From: Paraburkholderia adhaesiva
GTDB lineage: Bacteria; Pseudomonadota; Gammaproteobacteria; Burkholderiales; Burkholderiaceae
NCBI RefSeq assembly: GCF_021390575.1
Contig: NZ_JAJEJQ010000001.1
Location: 868,001 to 932,000 of the forward strand
DNA: 64,000 nucleotides
Direction: 5' to 3'
Every line of letters begins with the position of its first letter. The stretch's first letter is position 1. A model generated the notes under the pieces. The model was given only the letters and a program-made list of their open reading frames with translations, ran no database searches and was not told the origin of the DNA. Both the position numbers and the translations under genes were made by a program. Of the stretch, positions 1-9,675 are shown one piece after another.

Positions 1-1
1 A

Positions 2-766
2 GAGGGCATCGGTTCGCGCGAAGACTGGATGCTGCGTCCGAACGATCACTGGCATGGCTTCGGCGCGCTCGCCGAAGGCTTCAACATGCTCGACCCGATC
101 AAGGCGACGATTGTCACGCCGGGCCTCGATGTCGATGGCGACTTCGGCGACACCGGCATCCCCGCTGCGATCGTGACGAAGTACCTGGCCGAGCACGGCA
201 TCATCGTGGAGAAGACCGGCCTGTATTCGTTCTTCATCATGTTCACGATCGGCATCACGAAGGGTCGCTGGAACTCGATGGTTACCGAACTCCAGCAGTT
301 CAAGGACGACTACGACAATAACCAGCCGCTCTGGCGCGTGCTGCCCGAATTCGTCGCGCAGCATCCGATGTACGAGCGCGTCGGCCTGCGCGATCTGTGC
401 CAGCAGATCCACAGCGTCTATCGCGCAAACGACATCGCGCGCCTCACGACCGAGATGTACCTCTCGGACATGGAGCCTGCGATGAAGCCATCCGATGCAT
501 TCGCGAAGCTCGCGCACCGCGAAGTGGAACGCGTGGCCATCGACGAACTCGAAGGCCGTGTCACGTCGATTCTGCTCACGCCGTATCCGCCGGGTATTCC
601 GCTGCTGATTCCGGGCGAGCGCTTCAACAAGACGATCGTGAACTACCTGAAGTTCGCGCGCGAGTTCAACGAGCGCTTCCCGGGTTTCCACACGGACATT
701 CACGGCCTCGTGGGCGAGATGGTCAACGGACGCATCGAGTATTTCGTCGATTGCGTGCGCAACTGA
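2..766 (+). CDS. Orn/Lys/Arg decarboxylase, C-terminal part (truncated by window edge)
   Basis: This is the C-terminal third (about 254 residues) of a fold-III, PLP-dependent basic amino-acid decarboxylase. The reading frame is open from base 2, so the start and the PLP-lysine motif lie outside the window. The visible part carries the family's C-terminal domain, including LLIPGERF and PGFHTDIHGLVGE close to the stop. Such enzymes convert arginine, lysine or ornithine to the diamine or agmatine and serve in acid resistance or polyamine synthesis. The substrate cannot be decided from this fragment. The ending resembles the arginine/lysine (AdiA/LdcC) branch more than SpeC, but this is a judgement by eye. 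Confidence 0.88.
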   Translation, partial: EGIGSREDWMLRPNDHWHGFGALAEGFNMLDPIKATIVTPGLDVDGDFGDTGIPAAIVTKYLAEHGIIVEKTGLYSFFIMFTIGITKGRWNSMVTELQQFKDDYDNNQPLWRVLPEFVAQHPMYERVGLRDLCQQIHSVYRANDIARLTTEMYLSDMEPAMKPSDAFAKLAHREVERVAIDELEGRVTSILLTPYPPGIPLLIPGERFNKTIVNYLKFAREFNERFPGFHTDIHGLVGEMVNGRIEYFVDCVRN

Positions 767-771
767 TTGAC

Positions 772-1485
772 ATGATGAGTGGCAAAACGATGCGCGCCTG
801 GCCGTCCTGGCGTTCGGGCGCGGCATGGCTGATGACGGCGTGGCTGCTGGGCGCGAGTCCGGCACACGCGGAAGTGGCGGCGGCCGATCCGATCGATACG
901 GGCATGCGCGCGTGTTTTGCGCGCGCGGACCGTTCGTCGACGGCGGGTCAGGTGCAGTGCATGAACGACGCGCGCGGAGCCTGGCACAGCGCGACCAACA
1001 CCGCGCTCACGCAACTGCTTGCGAAGCTGCCGGCTGCGCAGCAAACGCGCTGGCAGGTGAGCCAGCAGCGCTGGGAAGCGTGGCGCGAGGCCGATGACAC
1101 GATGCTCGGCGCCGCGTTCGCGACCACGAGCGGATCGGCCTATCAACTCTACGAAGCGGATATGCGTCTGCAGCCGGTGCGCGATCGTGCGCTCGCGCTG
1201 CGCGCACAGGCCGCGATTGCTGCAGGGGGTGACGCGCCGCGTGCGCGTCCCTGTTCGGCGGACGCGCGCTGCGAGCACGCGAGTTACGACCTCGATCGCT
1301 ACTACCGCAAGCTCTACTCGCGCATGCCCAAACACGGACGGCCCGCGGTCCTGCGCGCGCAGTCCGCATGGCGTGCGTATCGCGACGCCACCACGCCGCT
1401 CATCGACGAGCACGCGCGGCTCGATCTGCTCGGTGCGCGGCTCGCGACGCTCAAGCGGCTTTCGGAGACGGTGGGGAATCGCTAG
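772..1485 (+). CDS. Secreted LprI/DUF1311-like protein
   Basis: A 237-aa protein with an apparent signal peptide: a basic N-terminus, a hydrophobic stretch near residues 18–30, and a likely cut after SPAHA. Two similar segments rich in W, R and Q follow (about residues 50–140 and 175–235). They look like LprI/DUF1311 modules, the family of periplasmic lysozyme inhibitors and related envelope proteins. Conserved cysteines (MRACFA, QVQCMND, RPCSAD, ARCEHA) suggest disulfides in the periplasm. The start was chosen at the first ATG of an ATGATG pair, 5 bp after the decarboxylase stop. No clear ribosome binding site is seen, so coupling to the upstream gene is possible. The long in-frame extension upstream is read-through of the decarboxylase in another frame and is not used. 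Confidence 0.72.
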   Translation: MMSGKTMRAWPSWRSGAAWLMTAWLLGASPAHAEVAAADPIDTGMRACFARADRSSTAGQVQCMNDARGAWHSATNTALTQLLAKLPAAQQTRWQVSQQRWEAWREADDTMLGAAFATTSGSAYQLYEADMRLQPVRDRALALRAQAAIAAGGDAPRARPCSADARCEHASYDLDRYYRKLYSRMPKHGRPAVLRAQSAWRAYRDATTPLIDEHARLDLLGARLATLKRLSETVGNR

Positions 1486-1505
1486 AACCCCCGTGCCGGC
1501 CCCGC

Positions 1506-2429
1506 TCAGTCGATGATGAAATCCTCGGCTGAGCGCACGGGCAGCGTCGTGGAGTCGCCGAGGAGGTCGTGCAACGCGGCCTCGATCTGCGTCGACATCG
1601 CCGTGAGCGCCAGGTCGTTGTCCTCGGTGCCGAACGGGTCCTCGATCTGCGAGGCGATCGCTTCGTGCGCCATGAACGCATAGGCGACGAACACCGCGAA
1701 AATCGGCGTCAACGGTCCGATGCTTTCCACGAGACCAAACGGCAGCGTGGCGCAGAAGAAGTACACGGTCCGGTGGATCATCACCGTGTACGCGAACGGC
1801 AGCGGCGTCGAGGCGATGCGCTCGCAGCCGCCGATCACATCCGATAGTCCATTCAGATTGCGCTCAAATGCGAGCACGGCCCAGCCGTCAAGACGGCCCT
1901 GGCGCGTCTCGTTGCGCATCCACTCCGAGGCACAGACGAGCAGCGTCGCCGGGCGAAAGCGTGACGCCATCACGCGATCGAGCAGCGCGGGCGGCAGGTG
2001 ATTCGCGAGATCGTCGCGCGGGTCCGTCTGGCGCAACTGGTGGCGCAATGCGTGCGGCAGCGCGCAGAGCAGATTGACGAGTTCGCGCGCACGCTTGTGG
2101 CTGTCGTCGCTGCCGTTGGTAAGCGTCAGCGCCTGGCGCGTGAGCGAGCGCGACTCGTTGAGCAACTGGCCCCAGAGCTTGCGGCCCTCCCAGTAGCGGT
2201 CGTAGCTGGCGCTGTTGCGAAAGCCGAGGAACACCGCAAGCGCGATGCCGATCAGCGAGAACGGCACGGTGCTCAGATTGACGGTGAACTTGATGATGTG
2301 ATCGTGCGCCGCCACGGCGATGATCGACACGCCCAGCACGAGGAACAGCCGGGGCAGCAACTGCGGTAGCACGGAGCCGCGCCACGCAAGCAGCATCCGG
2401 AACCAGTGGAGGTGAGGGCGGACGATCAT
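1506..2429 (-). CDS. Bestrophin-family (UPF0187/YneE-like) channel protein
   Basis: A 307-aa membrane protein of the bacterial bestrophin family, inner-membrane pentameric ion channels. Evidence is the N-terminal pattern LHWFRMLLAWRGSVLP, two hydrophobic segments near residues 25–45 and 50–70, and FLGFRNSASYDRYWEGRKLWG, the typical family stretch after the second helix. Two more hydrophobic segments (about 205–225 and 230–250) and the late FGLVESIGPLTPIF…YAFMAHEAI region match YneE-type proteins. The physiological ion in bacteria is not settled; a sodium or other monovalent channel is possible. The gene is convergent with the LprI-like gene and lies downstream of argH on the same strand, about 150 bp away, probably as its own transcript. 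Confidence 0.85.
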   Translation of the reverse strand: MIVRPHLHWFRMLLAWRGSVLPQLLPRLFLVLGVSIIAVAAHDHIIKFTVNLSTVPFSLIGIALAVFLGFRNSASYDRYWEGRKLWGQLLNESRSLTRQALTLTNGSDDSHKRARELVNLLCALPHALRHQLRQTDPRDDLANHLPPALLDRVMASRFRPATLLVCASEWMRNETRQGRLDGWAVLAFERNLNGLSDVIGGCERIASTPLPFAYTVMIHRTVYFFCATLPFGLVESIGPLTPIFAVFVAYAFMAHEAIASQIEDPFGTEDNDLALTAMSTQIEAALHDLLGDSTTLPVRSAEDFIID

Positions 2430-2517
2430 CGGGGTATGAAGGTCGGACGGGACTCAAACCGGCTTGGCCGGCCGGGAGGGCAGCTTGTGCGGCGCTGCCC
2501 TTATGGTGGCGCTCATC

Positions 2518-2552
2518 GCATGCGATGCGGCGTCTATCGCCGCGCCGCATGC
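2518..2552. repeat. Interrupted GC-rich hairpin between argH and the bestrophin gene
   Basis: GCATGCG and CGCATGC flank an inner GCGGCG–TCTAT–CGCCGC hairpin, with a two-base mismatch between the stem sections. It lies just beyond the argH stop. It has no T-run, so it may act as a weak transcription or RNA-stability element rather than a classical terminator. Confidence 0.4.
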
Positions 2553-2576
2553 TTAACGAGCGCTACAAGCGACGCC

Positions 2577-3986
2577 TTACTTGACGAGCGCCGCGCGCGC
2601 CGCCGCAATGGCGGCGCGAACCTGCTCCGGCGCGGTGCCGCCCGGATGGTTGCGTGCTGCGACCGAGCCGTCGAGCGTCAGCACTTCGAACACGTCCTCA
2701 CCGAGCAGATGCGAAACCGCCGGCAGCTCGCGGCGCATCTCGTCGAGCGTCAGGTCCGCGAGGTCGCAGTTGCGGTCCACGCAGATGCGCACCGCGTGCG
2801 CGACGGCTTCGTGCGCGTCGCGGAACGGCAGGCCCTTCTTCACGAGGTAGTCGGCGAGATCGGTGGCCGTCGAGAAGCCTTGCAGTGCTGCCGCGCGCAT
2901 GGCTTGCGCCTTCACGCTGATGCCCGCGACCATTTCCGCGAAGATGCGCAGCGTGTCCGCGACCGTATCGACGGTGTCGAACAGCGGCTCCTTGTCTTCC
3001 TGGTTGTCCTTGTTGTACGCGAGCGGCTGGCCCTTCATCAGCGTGAGCAGGCCCATCAGATGGCCGTTCACGCGGCCGGTCTTGCCGCGCGCGAGTTCGG
3101 GGACGTCCGGGTTCTTCTTCTGCGGCATGATCGACGAGCCGGTGCAGAAACGGTCGGCCAGATCGATGAAACCCACGCGCGGGCTCATCCACAGCACGAG
3201 TTCTTCCGAGAAGCGCGAGACGTGCGTCATCACGAGGGCTGCGGCGGCCGTGAATTCGATCGCGAAGTCGCGGTCGGAGACGGCGTCGAGCGAGTTCGCG
3301 CAGATGCCGTCGAAGCCGAGTGTCTTCGCCACCGCGAAGCGGTCGATCGGGTAGCTCGTGCCCGCGAGCGCCGCGGCGCCGAGCGGCAGGCGGTTCACGC
3401 GCTTGCGGCAGTCGATCATGCGCTCGCTGTCACGCGTGAACATCTCGACATAGGCGAGCAGGTGATGGCCGAATGTCACCGGCTGCGCGACCTGGAGGTG
3501 CGTGAAGCCGGGCATGATCGTGTCGGCGTGCTGGTCCGCGAGGTCGAGCAGCGCGGTGCGCAGATCGCCGAGCAAGCCGCCGATGCGGTCGATTTCGCCG
3601 CGCAGCCACAGGCGGATATCGGTCGCGACCTGGTCGTTGCGCGAGCGGCCCGTATGCAGGCGCTTGCCCGCATCGCCGATCAGCGCGGTCAGGCGCGCTT
3701 CGATGTTCAGGTGCACGTCTTCGAGATCGAGCAGCCACTCGAATTCGCCACGCTCGATTTCGCCCTTGATCTGCGCCATGCCGCGCTGGATCTCGGCGAG
3801 GTCGGCGGCGGAGATGATCTTCTGCGCGGCCAGCATCGACGCGTGCGCGAGCGAGCCCTCGATATCGACGAGCGCGAGACGCTTGTCGAAGAAGACCGAC
3901 GACGTGTAGCGCTTGACCAGCTCCGACATGGGTTCGGAGAAGCGAGCCGACCAGGCTTCGCCTTTTTTGTGCAGTTGGGACGTCAT
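2577..3986 (-). CDS. argH: Argininosuccinate lyase
   Basis: A 469-aa argininosuccinate lyase, which splits argininosuccinate into arginine and fumarate in the last step of arginine synthesis (cytoplasmic homotetramer). The superfamily signature [12 protein letters not shown] lies near residues 283–294 and holds the catalytic serine. THLQVAQP (about 162–169) carries the conserved histidine region, and HTGRSRNDQ (111–119) is the N-terminal substrate motif. The start was placed at the ATG opening [12 protein letters not shown], which fits the family's usual length. The frame is open for 35 more codons upstream but that part does not look like ArgH. It appears monocistronic, as argH often is in this group. 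Confidence 0.97.
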   Translation of the reverse strand: MTSQLHKKGEAWSARFSEPMSELVKRYTSSVFFDKRLALVDIEGSLAHASMLAAQKIISAADLAEIQRGMAQIKGEIERGEFEWLLDLEDVHLNIEARLTALIGDAGKRLHTGRSRNDQVATDIRLWLRGEIDRIGGLLGDLRTALLDLADQHADTIMPGFTHLQVAQPVTFGHHLLAYVEMFTRDSERMIDCRKRVNRLPLGAAALAGTSYPIDRFAVAKTLGFDGICANSLDAVSDRDFAIEFTAAAALVMTHVSRFSEELVLWMSPRVGFIDLADRFCTGSSIMPQKKNPDVPELARGKTGRVNGHLMGLLTLMKGQPLAYNKDNQEDKEPLFDTVDTVADTLRIFAEMVAGISVKAQAMRAAALQGFSTATDLADYLVKKGLPFRDAHEAVAHAVRICVDRNCDLADLTLDEMRRELPAVSHLLGEDVFEVLTLDGSVAARNHPGGTAPEQVRAAIAAARAALVK

Positions 3987-4232
3987 GGTGTTGAGCGGTG
4001 AGCGGTGAGAAGGTTCGCCCCGCGGCCAGGCCGCACTTGCCTCAAGCGATGAGCGGCGGCGCACGACGGGGAAAGGCCTCGATTTTACCATTGGAGGCGA
4101 TGCGGGCCGGCGCTCGCGGTGCTACTGGCATGGATCGCGCGGAGGCGGCGACGCGTGTCATGCCCGGTATCCCCGGGTGCGCGATCCCGCCGGCGCCGAG
4201 CGGGCGCGATGCGCCTCCCGCAAACGCGGCAA

Positions 4233-5063
4233 TCAGAGCCGCACCAGCACCACGAGCTTCAGATCTTCGCGGTGCGCGGGCTTAAACGTGATCTGATCAT
4301 AGGCAACGCGGCCGTGGCGCGGATGATTGAACTCGCGCCGCCCGCCCTCGCGCTCGAATACGTCCTGTGAAGCCCAGAAGCGCGCGAATGCGTCGCTTGC
4401 GGCGATCAGGGAGTCGATCAGCGCGCGCGTGGGCGCGTCGTTAAGGTGCCGGATCGAATCGGCGCGGAACTCGGCGGCGAGGCGCCGCGCGCGCGTTTCC
4501 CAGTCGACGATCAATTCACGCGCGAGTGGCTCGGTGAACGTGAAGCGCAGCAGGTTGCGGTCGTTTCCGGCGTCGAGCCAGCCTGTGAACAGATCGGCCG
4601 CGTGGGCGTTCCAGGCAAGCGCCGTCCACTGGCGGTCGAGCACGTAGGCGGGCGCGTCGACGAGTTGAACCGTCCGCAGCAGCGTGGCGGGCGCGTCGGT
4701 GGAGCTGGCCTGATCGGGCTCGGCAGGATCGCGCTGCGCGGCCAGCTCGAACAGATACGCGCGCTCGGCGCGCGAAAGCTGCAGCGCGACGGCGATGCGC
4801 GCGAGCGCATCCGCCGACGCCGACACCGGCCGCCCTTGCTCGATCCACGTGTACCAGGTCGGGCTGACACCGCACAGCTGGGCGACTTCCTCGCGGCGCA
4901 GGCCAGGCGTGCGGCGGCGCGGGCCCGGTGGCAGACCGACCGCCGCGGGCGTCAGGCGCTCGCGATGGGCGCGGATGAACTCGCCGAGCGCATGCGCGGG
5001 CGTAGTGTCGAGCGGGCTGGCCGATGGGGATTCGGACGCGGATTCGGGGGCGGCGTGGCGCAT
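4233..5063 (-). CDS. XRE-family regulator with MmyB-like ligand domain
   Basis: A 276-aa transcription factor. The N-terminal helix-turn-helix (about residues 20–80) includes RTPGLRREEVAQLCGVSPTW and YTWIEQGRPV, typical of the XRE/MmyB group. The C-terminal part (about 110–270) has the MmyB-type ligand-binding pattern: LAWNAHAADLFTG, then NLLRFTF, then DWETRARRLAAEFRAD. These proteins are thought to bind fatty-acid-like ligands and often control a divergent redox or modifying enzyme. Here the divergent neighbour is a methyltransferase (5293). The start at MRHAAPESAS was preferred because residues upstream in the open frame look non-conserved. Autoregulation through the palindrome at 5106–5121 is an inference. 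Confidence 0.88.
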   Translation of the reverse strand: MRHAAPESASESPSASPLDTTPAHALGEFIRAHRERLTPAAVGLPPGPRRRTPGLRREEVAQLCGVSPTWYTWIEQGRPVSASADALARIAVALQLSRAERAYLFELAAQRDPAEPDQASSTDAPATLLRTVQLVDAPAYVLDRQWTALAWNAHAADLFTGWLDAGNDRNLLRFTFTEPLARELIVDWETRARRLAAEFRADSIRHLNDAPTRALIDSLIAASDAFARFWASQDVFEREGGRREFNHPRHGRVAYDQITFKPAHREDLKLVVLVRL

Positions 5064-5105
5064 GAGTGTGTGACGGGTGCTGGAGATACCAGAATATCTG
5101 CTTAA

Positions 5106-5121
5106 CTTGTACTGGTACAAG
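5106..5121. promoter_or_regulatory. 16-bp palindrome, candidate operator
   Basis: CTTGTAC-TG-GTACAAG is a perfect inverted repeat with 7-bp arms. It lies 43 bp upstream of the regulator's ATG and in the space shared with the divergent methyltransferase gene. Its place and symmetry fit a binding site for a dimeric regulator, most simply the adjacent XRE/MmyB protein. Confidence 0.55.
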
Positions 5122-5292
5122 CGGGACTTTATTGTAGCGGCTGACGCGGCGAACGGGCAGCCGCGCCAGCCGCCCGGCGAACCGACGCCACACGCCGTTC
5201 GAAGCGCAACGGCGTATGGCGCCTCAAATCACAGACATTCCGGCAGTGTGCCGCCAAGGCTGGTAGCACGCAGGTTGGGAGAGGAGCATCCG

Positions 5293-6057
5293 ATGAAACA
5301 TCACGACCAGGTCGCCGACGCGTTCGGCACGTCAGCCGCCGCCTATCTCACGAGCGCAGTCCACGCGACCGGCGCCGATCTGGAGAATCTCGCCGCGACG
5401 TTCGCGGCGACCTGCGGCAACGCGACGGTGCTGGACATGGGCTGCGGCGCCGGCCATGCGAGCTTTGCGGTAGCGCCGCACGTGCGCGAAGTGGTGGCCT
5501 ACGATATCGCCGCGCAGATGCTCGCCACCGTCGACGCCGCCGCGAAGGAGCGCGGACTCGCCACGATCCGCACGCAACAGGGCGCCGCAGAAACGCTGCC
5601 CTTTGCCGATGCCTCGTTCAACTGGGCGATCAGCCGCATGAGCGCGCACCACTGGCGCGATGTGCCGAAGGCGCTTGCCGAAGTGCATCGCGTGCTGAAG
5701 AAGGGCGGGCGGCTGAAATTCATCGATATCGCGGGTATCGACGATCCGCTCTACGACACGCATATCCAGGCGATCGAGGTGCTGCGCGATGCATCGCATA
5801 TCCGCGACTATCGCGCCGACGAGTGGGTTGCCATGCTCGACGCCGCAGGCTTCGACGCAAAGGTCACGCAACGCTGGCGCATCGGCATCGAATTCGACTC
5901 GTGGGTCGCGCGCATGCGCACGAGCGCGGAACGCGTGACGGCGATCCGTTCGATGTGGGAGTGCGCGCCCGACGAAGTGCGCCAGTACTTCGACGTGCAG
6001 CGCGACGGTTCCTTCAAGCTCGACGCGCTGATGATCGAGGCGACGCGGCGCGATTAA
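5293..6057 (+). CDS. Class I SAM-dependent methyltransferase (Methyltransf_11 type)
   Basis: A 254-aa cytoplasmic methyltransferase with a Rossmann fold. Motif I is VLDMGCGAGHASFAV (about residues 46–60), followed by the acidic strand-2 end VAYDIAAQML. The later GAAETLPFADASFNWAISRM and HRVLKKGGRLKFIDI match motifs II–III of the UbiE/Methyltransf_11 group. The substrate is unknown; a small molecule is likelier than a nucleic acid. An AGGAG ribosome site lies 7–8 bp before the chosen ATG. The in-frame extension upstream runs through the operator region and is rejected. It is divergent from the MmyB-like regulator, which probably controls it, and it ends at a strong terminator. Confidence 0.9.
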   Translation: MKHHDQVADAFGTSAAAYLTSAVHATGADLENLAATFAATCGNATVLDMGCGAGHASFAVAPHVREVVAYDIAAQMLATVDAAAKERGLATIRTQQGAAETLPFADASFNWAISRMSAHHWRDVPKALAEVHRVLKKGGRLKFIDIAGIDDPLYDTHIQAIEVLRDASHIRDYRADEWVAMLDAAGFDAKVTQRWRIGIEFDSWVARMRTSAERVTAIRSMWECAPDEVRQYFDVQRDGSFKLDALMIEATRRD

Positions 6058-6081
6058 GCGCTTCGCAACGCGTCGCGCAAT

Positions 6082-6124
6082 AAAAAAACGGCGTCGTGCC
6101 ACTCAGGGCACGACGCCGTTTTTG
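6082..6124. terminator. Bidirectional rho-independent terminator
   Basis: A 14-bp perfect stem (AACGGCGTCGTGCC with its complement, loop ACTCAG) is flanked by an A-run on the left and a T-run on the right. It can end both the methyltransferase transcript and the convergent ppc transcript. Confidence 0.9.
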
Positions 6125-6167
6125 CTGACGCGGTTGTTCTACCGCTACCTTGACCGCAACCGCGCGA

Positions 6168-9100
6168 TCAACCCGTATTCCGCAATCCAGCCGCAATCCC
6201 GTTGATCGTCAGATGCAGACCGCGCTGCACGCGCGGACTCGGGTCCCCTGCGCGATAGCGCTTGATCAGTTCCACCTGAAGGTGGTTGAGCGGATCGAGA
6301 TAGGGGAAGCGGTTCTTGATCGAACGCGCGAGCAGCGGGTTATCGGCGAGGCGGCCGCTTACGCCCGTGATCTCATCGAGCACTTGGGTCGTGCGCTCCC
6401 ACTCCGCGACGATGCGCTCGAACACGTGCTTGCGCAATTTCTTGTCGGCCACGAGCTGCGCGTATCGCGACGCCACGGCGAGGTCCGTCTTCGCGAGCGT
6501 CATGTCCATGTTCGACAGCAGGTTCGAGAAGAACGGCCAGGTCTTGTACATCTTCCTGAACATCGCGAGACGGCGCGTGCGTTCGGCGTCGCTGCCGGCG
6601 TCGTCGAGATACGACGCCACCGCGCTGCCGAAGCCATACCAGCCCGTGAGCAGGAGACGGCACTGGCCCCACGAAAAGCCCCACGGAATCGCGCGCAGGT
6701 CTTCGATCTTGCGGTTCTTCGGATCCTGCAGCTTGCGCGACGCGGGCCGGCTGCCGATGTTCAGTTCCGCGATTTCGGTGATCGGCGTGGACGAGAAGAA
6801 GTAGTCAGTAAAGCCGGGCGTCTCGTACACGAGCGAGCGGTATGCGGCCATCGCCGCATCCGAGAGCTGCTGCATCGTCGCTTCGAATGCGCTCAGTTGA
6901 TCCGGCGCGCCCTTGGCCGTGTCGCCCGTGGCGGCTCCGCCGGGAAGCAGCGTCGCTTCGAGCGTTGCCGCGATCACCGTCTCCAGATTGCGACGGCCGA
7001 TCTCCGGGTTGCCGAACTTGCTCGCGATGACCTCACCCTGCTCGGTCAGGCGGATCTGGCCGTCGACTGTGCCCGGCGGCTGCGACAGAATCGCGTTGTA
7101 GGTCGGACCGCCTCCGCGCCCCACCGTACCGCCGCGGCCGTGGAAGAGCCGCAGCTTGATGCCGCGCTCGCGAAAGAGCCCGACGAGCGCGAGTTCGGCG
7201 CGGTACAGCTCCCAGTTCGACGTGAGGAAGCCACCGTCCTTGTTGCTGTCCGAGTAGCCGAGCATGATTTCCTGCTCGTTGCCCTGGTGCTCGACGAGTC
7301 CGTCGATGCCCGGCAGCGCGAGCAGGTCGCGCATGATGTGCGGGGCGTTGCGCAGGTCGGGGATCGTCTCGAAGAGCGGAATCACCATGAGCGCGGCTTG
7401 TGCGGGATCGTCCGCGTGGCCGAGACGCCCGCTGAACAGGCCGGTTTCCTTCTGCAGCAGCATCACTTCGAGCAGGTCAGAGACCGTTTCGGTGTGCGAG
7501 ATGATGTAGTTGCGCACCGCGCGTGCGCCGAACTTCTCGCGCGTCACGCGCGTCATCTCCAGCACGCCGAATTCGCTCTTCACGAGATCGGAGTAGTCGA
7601 GATACGGCGAGCGCAGCGTGCGCGGATCGGCCAGCTGTGCGAGCAGGAGGGTCTGCTTTTCTTCCTCTGAGAGCGCGGCATAGTCCGCTTCGATGCCCGC
7701 GCGCGCGAGCAGTTCGGCGATCACGGCTTCGTGGATGTCCGAGCTCTGGCGAAGGTCGATCGACGCGAGATGGAAGCCGAACACTTCGACGGCGCGCAAC
7801 AGCGGCGCGAGACGCGGCGTGGCGAGCGAAGCACCGTGATGCTCGGCGAGCGAGTCCATGAGGACGCGCAGGTCGCGCGAGAACTCGGCGGCGTCGGCGT
7901 AAGGCTGCGCACGCACGGGTGCTGCACCGCGGCCTGCGCTGCGCACCGCGACCACGCCTTCGCCGAGACGCACGCGAGCGCTCGCCGCGAGCCGCGTGTA
8001 GACGCCGATCAGCGCGCGGCGATACGGTTCGTCGACACGATGCGGCGAGCGGTCGGGCGAGGCGTCGGCCAGTGCCTTGAGTTCGTCGCTTGCGCCCGCG
8101 AGCATGTTCGACACCGAAAGCTCCGCGCCGAGCCGGTGCACTTCGTCGAGGTAGTGCTGCAGGATCACCTGCGCCTGGCGCTCGCTTGCCTCTTCGAGCG
8201 TCGCGGCCGTGACATTCGGATTGCCGTCGCGGTCTCCGCCGATCCAGCTGCCCATCTGGAAGAACGCAGGCAGGCGCGCGGACACGCCGTGCTCCTTGAG
8301 CGACGTCTCGATCTCGCCGTACAGCGCAGGGATCTCGGTGAGGAAAGTCGTGTGGTAGTACGAGAGCGCGTTTTCGATTTCGTCTGCGACGGTCAGCCGC
8401 GATGCGCGCAACATGCGCGTCTGCCACAGCGACGTCACGCGCGCGCGCAGCAGCGCTTCGTTTTGCGCGCGTTCGCGATGCGTGAGCGGCTGGTCGCGTT
8501 CGGCGAGCAGGCGTGCGATATCGTGCTGCGAATCGAGCGTGCTCTTGCGCTGCACTTCCGTGGGGTGCGCGGTGAGCACGGGCACGATCAGCGCGTCGTT
8601 GAAGAATTGCTGGAGCACCGGCGTCGCGGCAGCGCCTGCGACCGCGAGGCGTTCGAGCGAATGCGCGATCGTACCCGCCTGAGGCACCGAACCCGCGAGG
8701 TCGTGGATGCGGTGGCGACGGTTGCGGTGGCGGTCCTCCGCGATGTTGGCCAGATGCGAAAAGTAGCTGAACGCACGCACGACGCACACCGTCTGCTCGG
8801 GCGAGAGACCGCGCAACTGCTTGTCGAGCGCGAGGGCTGCGGCGTTATCGTCTTCGCGGCGAAAGCGCACAGCCGTCTGGCGGATCGTTTCGACGACGTC
8901 GAATACCGCGTCACCTTCCTGCTCGCGCAGCACCTCGCCCAGGAGACGCCCGAGGAAACGGATGTCCTCGAAGAGCGGCTGGTCCTTGTCGTCGCGGGTG
9001 CGTGTGTTGCGCCCGTTCTTCGTCGTCTGGGTGTTCGTCGTGGTCGTGGTCTTCGCGGTCGGGCGGGCGGGTTTCGATTCCGCTTTGGGCGCTTTGATCG

Positions 9101-9245
9101 CTTTCGTCGTCGTGGCCGTTTTCTCGGCTTTGGCGGCTTTGGCCGCCTTGGCGTTTTTCGGGGCGGTCGTGGTCACGGCCGTCGAGGTAGCGATCTGCGA
9201 TGCTTTGTTGCGGCGCTCTGCGCGCGCCGGTCCGGAAGACTTCAC
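6168..9245 (-). CDS. ppc: Phosphoenolpyruvate carboxylase
   Basis: A 1025-aa PEP carboxylase, which makes oxaloacetate from PEP and bicarbonate (anaplerosis, cytoplasmic tetramer). Catalytic motifs are present: [13 protein letters not shown] with the essential His, [15 protein letters not shown] with the PEP-binding arginine loop, and [14 protein letters not shown]. The C-terminus ends in the usual GLRNTG. The start is GTG at 9245, with AAGGA about 8 bp upstream. The first ~85 residues are a low-complexity tail rich in Ala, Lys and Thr that is absent from most PEPCs (about 880–930 aa). The core begins near [18 protein letters not shown]. It is divergent from hemC and convergent with the methyltransferase. 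Confidence 0.97.
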   Translation of the reverse strand: MKSSGPARAERRNKASQIATSTAVTTTAPKNAKAAKAAKAEKTATTTKAIKAPKAESKPARPTAKTTTTTNTQTTKNGRNTRTRDDKDQPLFEDIRFLGRLLGEVLREQEGDAVFDVVETIRQTAVRFRREDDNAAALALDKQLRGLSPEQTVCVVRAFSYFSHLANIAEDRHRNRRHRIHDLAGSVPQAGTIAHSLERLAVAGAAATPVLQQFFNDALIVPVLTAHPTEVQRKSTLDSQHDIARLLAERDQPLTHRERAQNEALLRARVTSLWQTRMLRASRLTVADEIENALSYYHTTFLTEIPALYGEIETSLKEHGVSARLPAFFQMGSWIGGDRDGNPNVTAATLEEASERQAQVILQHYLDEVHRLGAELSVSNMLAGASDELKALADASPDRSPHRVDEPYRRALIGVYTRLAASARVRLGEGVVAVRSAGRGAAPVRAQPYADAAEFSRDLRVLMDSLAEHHGASLATPRLAPLLRAVEVFGFHLASIDLRQSSDIHEAVIAELLARAGIEADYAALSEEEKQTLLLAQLADPRTLRSPYLDYSDLVKSEFGVLEMTRVTREKFGARAVRNYIISHTETVSDLLEVMLLQKETGLFSGRLGHADDPAQAALMVIPLFETIPDLRNAPHIMRDLLALPGIDGLVEHQGNEQEIMLGYSDSNKDGGFLTSNWELYRAELALVGLFRERGIKLRLFHGRGGTVGRGGGPTYNAILSQPPGTVDGQIRLTEQGEVIASKFGNPEIGRRNLETVIAATLEATLLPGGAATGDTAKGAPDQLSAFEATMQQLSDAAMAAYRSLVYETPGFTDYFFSSTPITEIAELNIGSRPASRKLQDPKNRKIEDLRAIPWGFSWGQCRLLLTGWYGFGSAVASYLDDAGSDAERTRRLAMFRKMYKTWPFFSNLLSNMDMTLAKTDLAVASRYAQLVADKKLRKHVFERIVAEWERTTQVLDEITGVSGRLADNPLLARSIKNRFPYLDPLNHLQVELIKRYRAGDPSPRVQRGLHLTINGIAAGLRNTG

Positions 9246-9675
9246 GATGTGTTCCTTAAGGCTTGCAGGAGATGAGTCGGTTAAATGGAAACACTATGCG
9301 ATGCGTGAGCCGCGGCACTAGCCGGGCCCGATACTGCGGGTGCAACCAGAAACGTACGCCGGCGATGGCCGGGTGCAACTGCGGGAAATCGTGGACTCGG
9401 TGTGCAGTGAAACTGAAGGCGCAACCGAAGCGGGCTATGCAGCGAAGAGCGGTGGGGACAGCATCGCGCGCAACCAGGACGATGCGCGTAACGTGGGACC
9501 TGACGACTGCTCAGATTGCCTTTAGTTTGCCTCCGGTTTACTTCTGGTTTGCTTCGTGCCGCAGCGCGCGCACTGTTGCCGGAAGTCCCGCGGGGCCTGC
9601 CGCAAAAGGGGCGCGTGCTAACATTGCCTGTTATCCGATTCTGTTTTTTTCATCCCGTCATTCGATGTCCCTGCC
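9246..9675. other. Divergent promoter region between ppc and hemC
   Basis: These 430 bases hold no convincing gene; short open frames on both strands have no start signals or recognisable products. The ppc ribosome site lies just right of 9245. A TAACAT-like -10 near 9619 and T-rich DNA near 9644–9650 precede the hemC ATG. These promoter guesses are weak. Confidence 0.5.

Noticed and set aside
2406..4001. 531-codon open frame on the plus strand opposite argH
   Set aside because: ArgH on the other strand is complete with catalytic motifs; this frame is a compositional shadow.
7731..9275. 514-codon open frame on the plus strand opposite ppc
   Set aside because: Runs across the PEPC coding region; Arg/Val/Ala-rich with no recognisable motif.
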